From Desulfamplus sp. (GTDB lineage: Bacteria > Desulfobacterota > Desulfobacteria > Desulfobacterales > Desulfobacteraceae): DNA of 6,315 nt. The translations under genes were made by a program, and so were the position numbers. The first letter of the stretch is position 1, and each line of letters starts with the position of its first letter. The stretch is taken from contig JADFXA010000133.1 in NCBI GenBank assembly GCA_015233755.1, positions 1 through 6,315 on the forward strand. Reading direction: 5' to 3'. Positions 6,306 to 6,315 of the stretch are shown here, one piece after another. The notes below the pieces were generated by a model. That model saw only the letters and a program-made list of their open reading frames with translations, did not search any database and had not been told where the DNA came from.

Positions 6306-6315
6306 ATTTCACGCA

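Overview
The window is AT-rich bacterial DNA in which six genes, all on the minus strand, fill almost every base. Reading in the direction of transcription (from base 6315 down to 1) they are: a hybrid PAS/histidine kinase/receiver protein; a small corrinoid (B12)-binding protein; a uroporphyrinogen-decarboxylase (UROD)-fold protein of the MtaA/MtbA/CmuA methyltransferase type; a GAF-like protein ending in a four-cysteine (CxxC...CxxC) module; a secreted parallel beta-helix protein; and the N-terminal helix-turn-helix of a LysR-family regulator that runs off the left edge. No RNA gene, insertion sequence, CRISPR array or convincing terminator was seen, and there is no gene-free stretch longer than about 60 bases.

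The organism is probably an anaerobic or metabolically versatile Gram-negative bacterium, with Desulfobacterota (the former Deltaproteobacteria) the best guess. This is inference: soluble PAS hybrid kinases, corrinoid/UROD-type methyltransferase pairs, the 'LPIC..CK.IRDD.GYW' tail domain and the C-terminal YYYRYY-type module of the beta-helix protein are, from general knowledge, common there. No ribosomal or phylogenetic marker is present to confirm it.

Spacing argues for one transcription unit. Kinase and corrinoid protein are 3 nt apart, corrinoid protein and UROD protein overlap by an ATGA, the UROD protein and the GAF-like gene are about 57 nt apart, the GAF-like gene and the beta-helix gene 22 nt, and the beta-helix gene and the LysR gene 3 nt. 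The most interesting part is the first four genes (about 2143-6305): a corrinoid/methyltransferase-like pair set between two signalling-type proteins, with no substrate methyltransferase (MtaB/MttB type) or corrinoid reactivase inside the window. The UROD-type protein lacks two of the three zinc ligands of the classic methyltransferases, although the corrinoid protein keeps its full cobalt-ligand motif. A working hypothesis is a corrinoid-dependent sensing or methyl-transfer module wired to two-component signalling. The beta-helix and LysR genes look functionally separate, though they are packed into the same run.

Two points concern gene integrity. The kinase reading frame starts in the last strand of a PAS domain, directly after an in-frame TGA, so its true N-terminus is probably longer, broken or recoded. 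The LysR fragment is identified only from its first 44 residues.
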